Notes: generated from the letters alone by a model not told the origin. Shown: positions 1 through 5,856, counted from the first letter of the stretch. The stretch is DNA of 7,621 nt from DAOVFN01 sp964484305 (GCA_964484305.1 CAZAEI010000039.1:1-7621), one strand, 5' to 3'. Numbers and translations: made by a program.

Positions 1-85
1 AATAAAGTTTTGAGCATAATCCCCGGAGCACATTCAGACAGCGAAGTCACCTGCGGACACTCGGGCATACACTCCCGGAGCAAGG

Positions 86-93
86 TTTATAAG
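86..93 (+). promoter_or_regulatory. Archaeal TATA box, probably for lhr
   Basis: TTTATAAG, preceded by the purine-rich CAAGG, matches an archaeal TATA box with a BRE-like element. Transcription would begin about 25 bases downstream, near 112-118, giving a leader of roughly 155-160 nt that contains both the palindrome at 138-154 and the stem-loop at 202-257. A weaker candidate, CTATATT at 168-174, would start transcription near 195-200 and keep only the large stem-loop. The sequence alone does not decide between them. Confidence 0.5.
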
Positions 94-137
94 GTGTTTG
101 TTAATAATATATTCTGCGCACAGGGGGCTTTGCAAGA

Positions 138-154
138 ATATAACGGTGTTATAT
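138..154. repeat. 7-bp perfect palindrome with 3-base centre
   Basis: ATATAAC-GGT-GTTATAT is a perfect inverted repeat. It lies just downstream of the predicted lhr transcription start. It could be an operator for a dimeric regulator or a small RNA hairpin in the leader. Its size is typical of an archaeal winged-helix operator, but no regulator is identified. Confidence 0.5.
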
Positions 155-201
155 CTCCATACAGTCCCTATATTCCGCCAGGATACATCAGAACATCGGT
201 G

Positions 202-257
202 GATTAACAACCCCACCCTTTAGAACCAACTTTGCCTATAGGGTGGGGTTGTTAATC
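202..257. repeat. 18-bp perfect inverted repeat in the lhr leader
   Basis: The left arm (202-219, GATTAACAACCCCACCCT) and the right arm (240-257) are exact reverse complements around a 20-base loop (220-239). The GC-rich core would make a very stable RNA hairpin or DNA cruciform. It ends 16 bases before the lhr ATG and leaves the Shine-Dalgarno at 263-268 exposed. No T tract follows it, so it is not an ordinary terminator. Likely roles are a leader control element, a binding site for a dimeric protein, or a small mobile-element remnant. Confidence 0.85.
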
Positions 258-262
258 AACAC

Positions 263-268
263 GAGGAG
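263..268 (+). promoter_or_regulatory. Shine-Dalgarno of lhr
   Basis: GAGGAG lies five bases before the ATG at 274 and supports that start. lhr therefore appears to be translated from a leadered mRNA, unlike the other three transcription units in the window. Confidence 0.7.
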
Positions 269-273
269 CCAAC

Positions 274-3234
274 ATGCCCAAAGATGTGTTCAACACCCTC
301 CACCCCGACCTGAAAAAACTGGTCTCCCAGAGGTTCCCCTCCCCGACCCCAATCCAGGAGGCAGTGATACCCGAAATCCTGGCCGGCCACAACGTTCTCA
401 GCCTCTCTGAGACAGGCTCTGGCAAGACCGAGGCCTGCCTGCTCCCCATATTCAGCCTCTGGCTCAGGGACGGACCCAAACCCATATCCATACTCTACAT
501 AACGCCCCTCAGGAGCCTGAACAGGAACCTCATGAACCGGATAATGTGGTGGTCCGGGCACCTCGACCTCGATGCCTCTGTCCGCCACGGGGACACCACC
601 CAGCGCGAGAGGAGGCTCCAGGTTGAGAACCCGCCTGACATGCTGATTTCCACCCCAGAGACCCTCCAGGCCATCCTGACCGGAAGGCTCATGAGGGAGC
701 ACCTCAAAAACATCCGCTACATCATCCTGGATGAGGTCCATGAGCTGGTCTCCAACAAGAGGGGCCTCCAGCTCTCCGTGGGCCTTGAACGCCTCAAGGA
801 ACTTATCTCCCCGGGCGGGACCCCCACATCCCAATCAGTCTCCTCAGAATCAGATAAGACCGCAGGAATCCAACCCCAGATGGTTGCCCTCTCCGCTACT
901 GTGGGCACCCCGGACAAGGTTGCCTCCTTCTTCAACCTGAAGCCTGCAAAATCTGCCTCCCTGCGAACAGGCAATGCAGCAAGCACTCCAGAGCGACCTA
1001 TGTGCAAGATTATCAACACACTGAAAACCAGGAAGACCAGCCTCAGGGTCGAGTCCCCGAGGCCCTCCAGGGGAGACTCAGAACTCGTAAACAGGATGAA
1101 GGCCGGCCCTGACGTGGTGGCCCGCCTGAAGAGAATCCAGGAGCTCATCCACACCCGCCGCTCGGTCCTCACCTTCACCAACACCAGGGAGTTCGCCGAG
1201 ATTCTTTCAAGCCGCCTCAAGGCCCTGGACAGGAACCTCGCCCTGGAGACCCATCACTCTTCCCTCTCCAGGGACGTGAGGATAGCCGCGGAAAGGGGCT
1301 TCAAGGACGAGAAAATCAAGTCCCTGGTGTGCACCTCGAGCCTCGAACTGGGTATAGACATCGGCTCCATAGACCTGGTCCTTCAGTACCAGTCCCCCAG
1401 GCAGTCAGGCAAGTTCATGCAGAGGGCCGGCCGCTCGGGGCACACCCTCTCCAGGGTCTCTGACGGGATTATAATAGCGGGCGATTCAGGGGACTGCTTC
1501 GAATCCACTGCGATAACCGACCTTGCCCTCAGGGGGTGGGTGGAGCCCACCCAGACCTACGGCAAGTCCTGGGACGTTCTCGCCCTCCAGATACTCGGCC
1601 TCGCCCTTGAGGAATACAGGATACCTGCCAGACATGCCTTCCGGATAATCAAGCGCGCGAATCCCTTCGGGGACCTCACCTACAGGGAGTTCCTCGAGAC
1701 CTGCATCCTCCTCCAGAAGCTCCGTTTCATCTGGGTGGACACAAAATATTCCGAGAGCGGCGAACCCCTGCTCAAGAGGAGGCGCAGGGCCTTTGAGCAC
1801 TACTACTTCAACCTCTCCACAATCCCTGATGTCAAGAACTACATAATCATCGACGCCCTATCAGACAAGCCCGTGGGCACCCTGGACGCCGAGTTCATAG
1901 CCCTCCACGGGAGCCCCAACACAGCCTTCATAGTAAAGGGCCAGGCCTGGAGAATCCTGGATGTCGGTGAGGGCCGTGTCCTTGTGGAGCCCATGCCCGG
2001 AATCGAGGCAGCCATTCCTGCCTGGGAGGGCGAGCTCATACCCGTCCCCTACGAGGTCGCCCAGGGCGTGGCCTCCCTCCGCGAGGAGGTTCTCTCCCTA
2101 TCTGAGAAGCTGACCCGCCCCGAGGCCATCAAGGGACTGGCCAGGAACTATCCCATAACCAGGGACGTCGCCCTCAAGCTCTACAAATCTGTCCAGGCCC
2201 AGAAGCGCTTCGGATTCGTCCCCACACGGAGGGAAATCCTTGTCGAGCACACCTCTGACGAGGACGGCTCCTGGGTAATCATCCACAGCCCCTGGGGCTC
2301 CCTGATAAACGACACTCTGGGACGGGCCCTCTCCCACATACTTACCCCCAGGATGGGATCAGTGGGCCTCCAGACAGACCCCTACAGGATAATGCTCCGC
2401 CTCCAGGCTCTCTCGGACTGGCGTGAGGTACTCCAGGCCCTCAGGACACTCAGGCCCCGGGACATCCCCAAGATAATCCATGAATCCCTTCCGGGGAGCG
2501 AGCTCTTTACCTGGAGGTTCATACACGTGTGCAAGCGCTTCGGCATCATCTCCAGGGATGCCAGCTTCGGCAAGGGCTACATCCGCAGGATATCTGAGGT
2601 CTACCAGGGAACGCCCCCATTCAGGGAGGCCATGAACGAGGTCCTCCAGGAGAAGCTCGACCTGGAGGGCGCAACCCAGGCCCTGAAAGATATCTCCTCG
2701 AAAAGAGTCAGGCTCAGAATCCTCCGGGGTCTCTCTCCCTGGGGGGAGGAGGGAATCCGCCGCCGATACGAGATCATGGCCCCGCTGAGGCCCGAGAGGG
2801 AGATATTTTCCATATTCAGGAAGCGCCTCCTGGATACCCGGCTCGGCCTTGTATGCACCCACTGCGGCGGCTGGGCCACAATCGACTCTGCCCGGGACAT
2901 CCCCGAAAGGCCGCACTGCCCCCTCTGCAGTTCAATCATGATAGCGGTGGTCCCCGGCAGGTACATAATCGAGGCCCAGAACCTCATCAAGTCCCGCAAT
3001 ACCGGCAAGAACCCCAGGGGAGACGATGCCAAGCACCTGGACCACATGCTCACCACAGCAAGCCTCGTGGCCTCCTCTGGCCGCGACGCCGCCATTGCCC
3101 TGGCCGGACGGGGGGTGGGCCCCTCGACAGCGGGCCGGATACTATCCAAGCTCCTTAAGAGCGAGGACGACCTCCTAAGGGAGGTCCTCAGGGCCGAGAG
3201 GAACTACGCCAAGACCAAGAGGTTCTGGAAATAA
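274..3234 (+). CDS. lhr: Lhr-type ATP-dependent helicase
   Basis: This is a 986-residue superfamily 2 helicase of the large-helicase-related (Lhr) family, which translocates 3'-5' on nucleic acid and is linked to DNA repair and RNA processing. RecA domain 1 shows a Q-motif-like PTPIQ (24-28), Walker A SETGSGKT (45-52), TPLRSL, STPET, DEVH (153-156) and SAT (207-209). Domain 2 shows the TNT of motif IV near 303, ELGIDIG near 358-364 and QRAGRSGH (383-390). The rest fits the Lhr winged-helix and C-terminal core. A zinc-ribbon-like CxxC pair (C861/C864 and C882/C885) follows, then a helix-hairpin-helix-like GRGVGPSTAG near the end and the aromatic tail KRFWK. All catalytic motifs are present, so it should be active. 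Low-complexity segments at about 179-200 and 222-240 flank the SAT motif. The start is fixed by the GAGGAG at 263-268. I cannot assign the aLhr1 or aLhr2 subgroup. Confidence 0.93.
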   Translation: MPKDVFNTLHPDLKKLVSQRFPSPTPIQEAVIPEILAGHNVLSLSETGSGKTEACLLPIFSLWLRDGPKPISILYITPLRSLNRNLMNRIMWWSGHLDLDASVRHGDTTQRERRLQVENPPDMLISTPETLQAILTGRLMREHLKNIRYIILDEVHELVSNKRGLQLSVGLERLKELISPGGTPTSQSVSSESDKTAGIQPQMVALSATVGTPDKVASFFNLKPAKSASLRTGNAASTPERPMCKIINTLKTRKTSLRVESPRPSRGDSELVNRMKAGPDVVARLKRIQELIHTRRSVLTFTNTREFAEILSSRLKALDRNLALETHHSSLSRDVRIAAERGFKDEKIKSLVCTSSLELGIDIGSIDLVLQYQSPRQSGKFMQRAGRSGHTLSRVSDGIIIAGDSGDCFESTAITDLALRGWVEPTQTYGKSWDVLALQILGLALEEYRIPARHAFRIIKRANPFGDLTYREFLETCILLQKLRFIWVDTKYSESGEPLLKRRRRAFEHYYFNLSTIPDVKNYIIIDALSDKPVGTLDAEFIALHGSPNTAFIVKGQAWRILDVGEGRVLVEPMPGIEAAIPAWEGELIPVPYEVAQGVASLREEVLSLSEKLTRPEAIKGLARNYPITRDVALKLYKSVQAQKRFGFVPTRREILVEHTSDEDGSWVIIHSPWGSLINDTLGRALSHILTPRMGSVGLQTDPYRIMLRLQALSDWREVLQALRTLRPRDIPKIIHESLPGSELFTWRFIHVCKRFGIISRDASFGKGYIRRISEVYQGTPPFREAMNEVLQEKLDLEGATQALKDISSKRVRLRILRGLSPWGEEGIRRRYEIMAPLRPEREIFSIFRKRLLDTRLGLVCTHCGGWATIDSARDIPERPHCPLCSSIMIAVVPGRYIIEAQNLIKSRNTGKNPRGDDAKHLDHMLTTASLVASSGRDAAIALAGRGVGPSTAGRILSKLLKSEDDLLREVLRAERNYAKTKRFWK

Positions 3235-3248
3235 GCCTAAGCAAGAAG

Positions 3249-3277
3249 AAGCCTCGCTTGAGGTTTCACTTTTTATT
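3249..3277 (+). terminator. Hairpin plus T-tract terminator after lhr
   Basis: AAGCCTC (3249-3255) pairs with GAGGTTT (3260-3266), seven pairs including one G-T, around a four-base loop. It is followed by CACTTTTTATT. It begins 15 bases after the lhr stop codon and ends 37 bases before the next promoter, so lhr and the toxin-antitoxin pair are probably separate transcription units. Archaeal termination depends mainly on the T tract; the hairpin may only help. Confidence 0.6.
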
Positions 3278-3314
3278 AGAAAGGTTCCCCTTACTTTCAA
3301 CAAAAGATGAAACA

Positions 3315-3323
3315 TTTATAAAT
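3315..3323 (+). promoter_or_regulatory. TATA box of the AbiE-like operon
   Basis: TTTATAAAT is centred 27 bases before the ATG at 3346 and is preceded by the purine-rich TGAAAC, a plausible BRE. This spacing puts the transcription start at or within a few bases of the start codon, so the first mRNA base would be close to the A of ATG (leaderless). No Shine-Dalgarno is seen before 3346, which agrees. Confidence 0.75.
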
Positions 3324-3345
3324 AAGTAGAATCATATATTGAAAC

Positions 3346-3948
3346 ATGAAGAAATACGAGCGCGTATACAGGGAAATCCTCTTCAGGACCCTGGAGAGTG
3401 GGGAGCATTTCTTTAAACAGATTGCTCTCGCCGGGAGATGCAAAACATCAATAGGCAACGTCCACAAGGCCCTGAGGCCCCTTGAGCAGATGAACTGCAT
3501 AGAAAAGAAACCCATGGGCTTCGCTGTGATAAATCCCAAAAAGATTCTGCTCTACTGGGCAAGCGCAAGAAACCTTGAAAGGGATATTATATACAAAACA
3601 CATGTCAGGGGAACTGTCCACGAAACAGAGAAAGGGATGCCTCCTGTCATTTTTACTGCATATTCAGGATACAAATTCAGATTCAACTCAACACCCTCGG
3701 ATTACTCAGAGGTGCTGGTATACGGGGAAAGGAAGGGGATAGAGGAGAGGTTCCCGCAAAGCCACGGAAAACCCAATCTCATTGTCCTAAAGCCGGATCT
3801 GCATCTTGAGACCTTCAGGCAGGCCCCGGTTGCACAGATATTTGTTGACCTGTGGAACCTGAACACCTGGTATGCAGATGATTTTGTAAAAGCCCTGGAC
3901 AAAAAGATAGACAAACTGATAAGGCGACAGCATGGAATTCTGGAATGA
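3346..3948 (+). CDS. AbiEi-like winged-helix antitoxin/repressor
   Basis: This 200-residue protein is the likely antitoxin of an AbiE/MenAT-type pair. Residues about 5-63 form a winged helix-turn-helix. The recognition helix is around 34-50 (TSIGNVHKALRPLEQMN) and the wing runs through IEKKPMGFAVI. The remainder (about 64-200) is a mixed alpha/beta domain resembling the C-terminal part of AbiEi-type proteins. I assign it mainly from the HTH and its position. Such proteins usually repress their own promoter and counteract the partner toxin. It is leaderless, is the first gene of the operon, and its last 17 bases overlap the downstream toxin gene, so the two are translationally linked. Base composition is lower in GC than lhr or herA, suggesting transfer. 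A plain transcriptional regulator is the alternative. Confidence 0.65.
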   Translation: MKKYERVYREILFRTLESGEHFFKQIALAGRCKTSIGNVHKALRPLEQMNCIEKKPMGFAVINPKKILLYWASARNLERDIIYKTHVRGTVHETEKGMPPVIFTAYSGYKFRFNSTPSDYSEVLVYGERKGIEERFPQSHGKPNLIVLKPDLHLETFRQAPVAQIFVDLWNLNTWYADDFVKALDKKIDKLIRRQHGILE

Positions 3949-4618
3949 CATAGCCACGGAGAAGAGCTGGAGTGTTCTGATAAACCTGAAAGGCGAAATG
4001 GATTTCATACTGGTGGGGGGATGGGCCTGCTACCTGTTAACAAAGTCCATAAAAAGCAAGGACATTGACATAATCACAGGTTTCGAAGCCCTGGAAAAAC
4101 TACGAATTAAATACAGAATCAAAAAGACGCACTTCCTTAAAAAGTACGAAACAGCAATAGATGGGATTTCTGTCGATATCTATGTGCCCTATTATTCCAA
4201 GTTCTCAATCCCGCCAGAGGATATCCAGAAGAACACCATAAGCACAGAGGGTTTTGTTATTCCAACCCCAGAGACTCTTCTGATTCTTAAGCAGCAGGCA
4301 GAGCTCTCAAGAAGGGACTCTGTGAAGGGTCAGAAGGACAGGGCAGACATACTGAATCTTATCATCAACGGAAAGATTGATATGAAAGCCTATCTGGGTC
4401 TCCTAAAGAAATATAATATCTCTCAATACAAGAAAAGGCTGGCAGAGATTATAAATTCTTCAAAAAGGGAATTCGAATACCTCAACATCACGAACCCCAG
4501 GGAAATCAAGCTGATTAAAAAGAGGATTCTGAATCAGCTGAGAAACCATAGTGCTCCAAATAATAAACCTGACTATTATAGTAAAGGACATAACAAATTG
4601 GAAATTGTCCTTTGCTAG
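3932..4618 (+). CDS. AbiEii/MenT-like nucleotidyltransferase toxin
   Basis: This 228-residue protein belongs to the DNA polymerase beta-like nucleotidyltransferase fold. It shows GGWA (29-32), the metal-binding pair SKDID (D44, D46) and a third acidic residue in VDIYVPY (D82). A later conserved block spans about 113-140: ETLLILK, an RR at 127-128, then K132, K135, D136 and D139. This pattern is characteristic of AbiEii-type toxins. The related MenT enzymes transfer nucleotides to tRNA acceptor ends and block translation; whether this one does so is inference. It overlaps the antitoxin gene by 17 bases, and only a weak AAGGCG precedes the ATG, so it probably relies on translational coupling. 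The lysine-rich C-terminal tail after about residue 185 looks unstructured. Its stop codon lies inside an 11-bp inverted-repeat arm. Confidence 0.75.
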   Translation: MEFWNDIATEKSWSVLINLKGEMDFILVGGWACYLLTKSIKSKDIDIITGFEALEKLRIKYRIKKTHFLKKYETAIDGISVDIYVPYYSKFSIPPEDIQKNTISTEGFVIPTPETLLILKQQAELSRRDSVKGQKDRADILNLIINGKIDMKAYLGLLKKYNISQYKKRLAEIINSSKREFEYLNITNPREIKLIKKRILNQLRNHSAPNNKPDYYSKGHNKLEIVLC

Positions 4619-4684
4619 TTGCACCTGACATTATTCTGAAAAGTTATGTCAGGTACTATAATTGTTGAGAGCACAACTAGCAAA
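4611..4684. repeat. Nested inverted repeats at the toxin gene end
   Basis: The outer arms TTTGCTAGTTG (4611-4621) and CAACTAGCAAA (4674-4684) are exact reverse complements. Inside them ACCTGACAT (4623-4631) pairs perfectly with ATGTCAGGT (4646-4654). The toxin stop codon TAG (4616-4618) is part of the outer arm. CAACTAG recurs at 4692-4698. As RNA this would form an outer stem holding a smaller hairpin and could protect or process the toxin mRNA 3' end. Confidence 0.8.
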
Positions 4685-4716
4685 CCAAACCCAACTAGAG
4701 ATTATTTATTTGGTTT
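4682..4716. repeat. 8-bp inverted repeat with T-rich stretch
   Basis: AAACCAAA (4682-4689) and TTTGGTTT (4709-4716) are exact reverse complements with 19 bases between. The T-rich right half (4700-4716) may provide an archaeal-type terminator for the toxin operon, though the T runs are only two or three long. The left arm shares three bases with the preceding 11-bp repeat. Confidence 0.5.
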
Positions 4717-4775
4717 ACTATAGTTCATTCCTCACGAGCCAGTTCCCAGCACACTGTCCCGCTCTTCCACAACCC

Positions 4776-4792
4776 TAACCCTTTTACGGTTA
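4776..4792. repeat. Small 5-bp inverted repeat
   Basis: TAACC (4776-4780) and GGTTA (4788-4792) flank a seven-base loop. It is weak alone and listed only because it belongs to the hairpin series in this spacer. Confidence 0.3.
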
Positions 4793-4818
4793 CCTATATC
4801 GCCAGTTACCTATATGGC
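4789..4818. repeat. Tandem GTTACCTATAT pair and GCCA/TGGC hairpin
   Basis: GTTACCTATAT occurs at 4789-4799 and again at 4805-4815, an exact 11-mer with a 16-bp period. The second copy lies in a short hairpin with GCCA (4801-4804) and TGGC (4815-4818). Such paired 11-mers could be sites for a protein binding in tandem. Confidence 0.55.
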
Positions 4819-4828
4819 AGATATCAGT

Positions 4829-4846
4829 GACGAATCCTTATTCGTC
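4829..4846. repeat. 7-bp perfect hairpin, CCTT loop
   Basis: GACGAAT (4829-4835) pairs with ATTCGTC (4840-4846) around the four-base loop CCTT. A further outer pairing CAGTG/CACTG (4825-4829 with 4853-4857) is possible but competes with the next hairpin. Confidence 0.65.
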
Positions 4847-4854
4847 CCAACACA

Positions 4855-4871
4855 CTGTTGCTTTGCAACAG
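4855..4871. repeat. 7-bp perfect hairpin, TTT loop
   Basis: CTGTTGC (4855-4861) pairs with GCAACAG (4865-4871) around a three-base loop. It follows directly from the preceding hairpin and abuts the large stem at 4871-4929. Confidence 0.65.
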
Positions 4872-4929
4872 GCGGTCAGCATCACCAATTAACCAATATA
4901 CTGGTTAACTGTTGGTGATGTCTGTCGCC
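4871..4929. repeat. Long stem-loop, the largest in the spacer
   Basis: From outside inward, GGCG (4871-4874) pairs with CGCC (4926-4929), CAG (4877-4879) with CTG (4922-4924), CATCACCAA (4880-4888) with TTGGTGATG (4912-4920), and TTAACCA (4889-4895) with TGGTTAA (4902-4908). The loop is six bases. In total 23 pairs form, interrupted only by bulges of one to three bases. It is the most RNA-like element in the region. Confidence 0.75.
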
Positions 4930-4952
4930 CCAACATAACTGGGACAGCGACA
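4923..4952. repeat. Stem-loop overlapping the previous stem
   Basis: TGTCGC (4923-4928) pairs with GCGACA (4947-4952) and CCCA (4929-4932) with TGGG (4940-4943); the loop is seven bases and ACA (4944-4946) bulges out. Its left arm reuses bases that close the 4871-4929 stem, so the outer part of that stem and this hairpin exclude each other. Confidence 0.6.
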
Positions 4953-4957
4953 TTCCC

Positions 4958-4980
4958 TTCGGTAACAAGCGTTAACGGAA
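4958..4980. repeat. Imperfect hairpin near the phosphoesterase gene end
   Basis: TTCGGTAAC (4958-4966) pairs with GTTAACGGAA (4971-4980) around AAGC, with one mismatch and one bulged base. The right arm contains the self-complementary CGTTAACG (4970-4977). Confidence 0.4.
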
Positions 4981-4991
4981 AAAATAAGCAT
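4979..4991 (-). terminator. T-tract terminator of the phosphoesterase gene
   Basis: On the minus strand six Ts (complement of 4979-4984) follow the TAG stop within eight bases, in the context TTATTTTTTCC. Archaeal RNA polymerase terminates at such T runs without needing a hairpin, so this probably ends the phosphoesterase transcript before it enters the hairpin region. Confidence 0.5.
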
Positions 4992-5804
4992 CTACAATCT
5001 CCCCAGTTCCCCCAGGTATGTCCCGTCCAGCATATAAACCCTTGCCTTATCCCTCCTGGCCGCCCTGAATAGCGGGCTCGGGCCCTCGCTATAGAGCCTC
5101 TCTATCTCTTCCATCTTGTTGGCTGCTATTAAGCCCGCAAACTTATTGAATACAGGCATCAGGACAACCTCCGGCAGGCCCCCCCGTTCCTTGTGACCTT
5201 TAACGGACTGGTTGTTCCGCAACCGAGTGCTTTCCTTCAACTCCTTGTATCTTTCTGCCAGCCTCTTCCTTTCAAGCCCGGCCCTTATCCATACAGGCTC
5301 GGTCCACCTGTATCCGAGCTTGTCCCTGAACTCAATTCCCCCATGCTGGTGGCCTATCACAACATGCTCTGCATCCAGGAATGCCCTGTCCGGCCAGGCA
5401 TGGCCATGACAGAGCCAGACCTTCTCCAGCATGAAACCCGTGCTGGGATGCATGGTCACCTCCCCCGGAAGCAGTCCCTCTATCCCCGCATCATGGTTCC
5501 CCGGCGTGACCTCCACCTCCACCAGCTCCAGCATCCTCCTGAAGAAGGCCGGAATCTCCCTCTCCTCCTGGAAGCTCGTGCCCGGCACCTTGTGCTTGAC
5601 ATCCCCCAGTATAATCAGCCGCTTGGCCCTGGCCTTCCTGACAAGAGACTCCAGCCTCTGAATGAGCCTCTCGGACTGGCTGGGCAGGGCTATACCCTCC
5701 TTCCTGTACCTGTATTCAATTCCTATGTGCAAATCCGAGACCACCAGGACCCTTCCAATCTTCAGGGCCCGCTCCCCTGTAACGAATTCAATCCCTTTAC
5801 TCAT
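4992..5804 (-). CDS. COG1407 SbcD/Mre11-related metallophosphoesterase
   Basis: This 270-residue calcineurin-like phosphoesterase carries every metal-binding motif: DLH (D24, H26), GD (67-68), GNHD (102-105), the HGH of motif IV (133-135) and GHQH (151-154). The overall form, including the ERLIQRLESL helix after motif I and the late PVFNKFAGL and GPSPLF blocks, fits the archaeal family annotated as SbcD-related or ICC-like phosphoesterase (COG1407). These bind two metal ions, and a nuclease or phosphodiesterase role is expected, but the natural substrate is not settled. No signal peptide or membrane segment is seen. The start ATG sits about 26 bases after a TATA-like element and lacks a Shine-Dalgarno, so the mRNA is probably leaderless. 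I recall this family being found near lhr in other archaea; here the toxin-antitoxin pair lies between them. Confidence 0.88.
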   Translation of the reverse strand: MSKGIEFVTGERALKIGRVLVVSDLHIGIEYRYRKEGIALPSQSERLIQRLESLVRKARAKRLIILGDVKHKVPGTSFQEEREIPAFFRRMLELVEVEVTPGNHDAGIEGLLPGEVTMHPSTGFMLEKVWLCHGHAWPDRAFLDAEHVVIGHQHGGIEFRDKLGYRWTEPVWIRAGLERKRLAERYKELKESTRLRNNQSVKGHKERGGLPEVVLMPVFNKFAGLIAANKMEEIERLYSEGPSPLFRAARRDKARVYMLDGTYLGELGRL

Positions 5805-5825
5805 GTCTTATGGTTTGCGTTTTCC

Positions 5826-5833
5826 CTTAAAAA
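5826..5833 (-). promoter_or_regulatory. TATA box of the phosphoesterase gene
   Basis: Read on the minus strand the element is TTTTTAAG, preceded by GGTGGG. Its centre is about 26 bases before the ATG (5804), predicting a leaderless mRNA. It shares the 69-bp divergent region with the herA promoter. Confidence 0.55.
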
Positions 5834-5846
5834 CCCACCACCTATT

Positions 5847-5856
5847 CTTATAATTT
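5847..5856 (+). promoter_or_regulatory. TATA box of herA
   Basis: CTTATAATTT is centred about 23-24 bases before the ATG at 5874. Transcription would start at or within a few bases of that ATG, favouring 5874 as a leaderless start. The two divergent TATA boxes are only about 20 bases apart, so the two promoters may compete or share a regulator. Confidence 0.55.

Larger units (their letters stand above)
1..201. other. Non-coding upstream region of lhr
   Basis: No convincing gene is visible here. The short open frames on both strands have no ribosome binding site and no family resemblance. The first 80 bases are fairly GC-rich and contain the 9-mer CCCGGAGCA twice (22-30 and 74-82). Bases 86-175 are AT-rich with several TATA-like stretches. 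The region probably holds the lhr promoter and the start of its leader. I could not fold a tRNA or recognise a known RNA family in it. Confidence 0.5.
4745..4858. repeat. Direct repeat CCCArCACACTGT, 101 bp apart
   Basis: CCCAGCACACTGT (4745-4757) and CCCAACACACTGT (4846-4858) differ at one of 13 positions. A degenerate relative, CCCAACATAACTG, occurs at 4929-4941 about 83 bases further on. This hints that the spacer grew by duplication of units of about 80-100 bases that later diverged, or that the motif is a repeated binding site. Confidence 0.5.
4619..4991. other. Gene-free, hairpin-rich spacer between convergent genes
   Basis: These 373 bases between the toxin gene and the converging phosphoesterase gene contain no credible open frame. 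They hold at least eight inverted repeats with differing sequences, plus two sets of short direct repeats, packed almost end to end from 4611 to 4980. Stem sequences are unrelated to one another, while several are perfect with 3-7-base loops. This is more structure than simple transcription termination needs. Possibilities are a structured non-coding RNA, a remnant of a mobile element, or a protein-binding or replication-related site. I do not recognise an RNase P, SRP or other known RNA here on either strand. Confidence 0.7.

Noticed and set aside
1..85. tRNA or other known RNA
   Set aside because: Repeated CCCGGAGCA resembled a tRNA 3' end, but no cloverleaf with a TTCRA arm could be built.
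10..207. 65-codon open frame before lhr
   Set aside because: It starts with TTG, has no ribosome binding site, overlaps the probable promoter and leader, and its translation resembles nothing I know.
444..1100. Intein or frameshift in the helicase domain
   Set aside because: The frame is open throughout and the motifs are continuous; the extra residues around SAT are short low-complexity insertions only.
4871..4952. Integron attC site
   Set aside because: The large stem lacks the conserved GTTRRRY/RYYYAAC ends in the right places, and there is no integrase in the window.
4611..4980. CRISPR array
   Set aside because: The stems differ in sequence from one another and there is no regular repeat-spacer pattern.
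4619..4991. Type III toxin-antitoxin RNA (tandem antitoxin repeats)
   Set aside because: The repeats are too few and diverged, they lie downstream of the toxin gene, and the toxin has a nucleotidyltransferase and not a ToxN-like fold.
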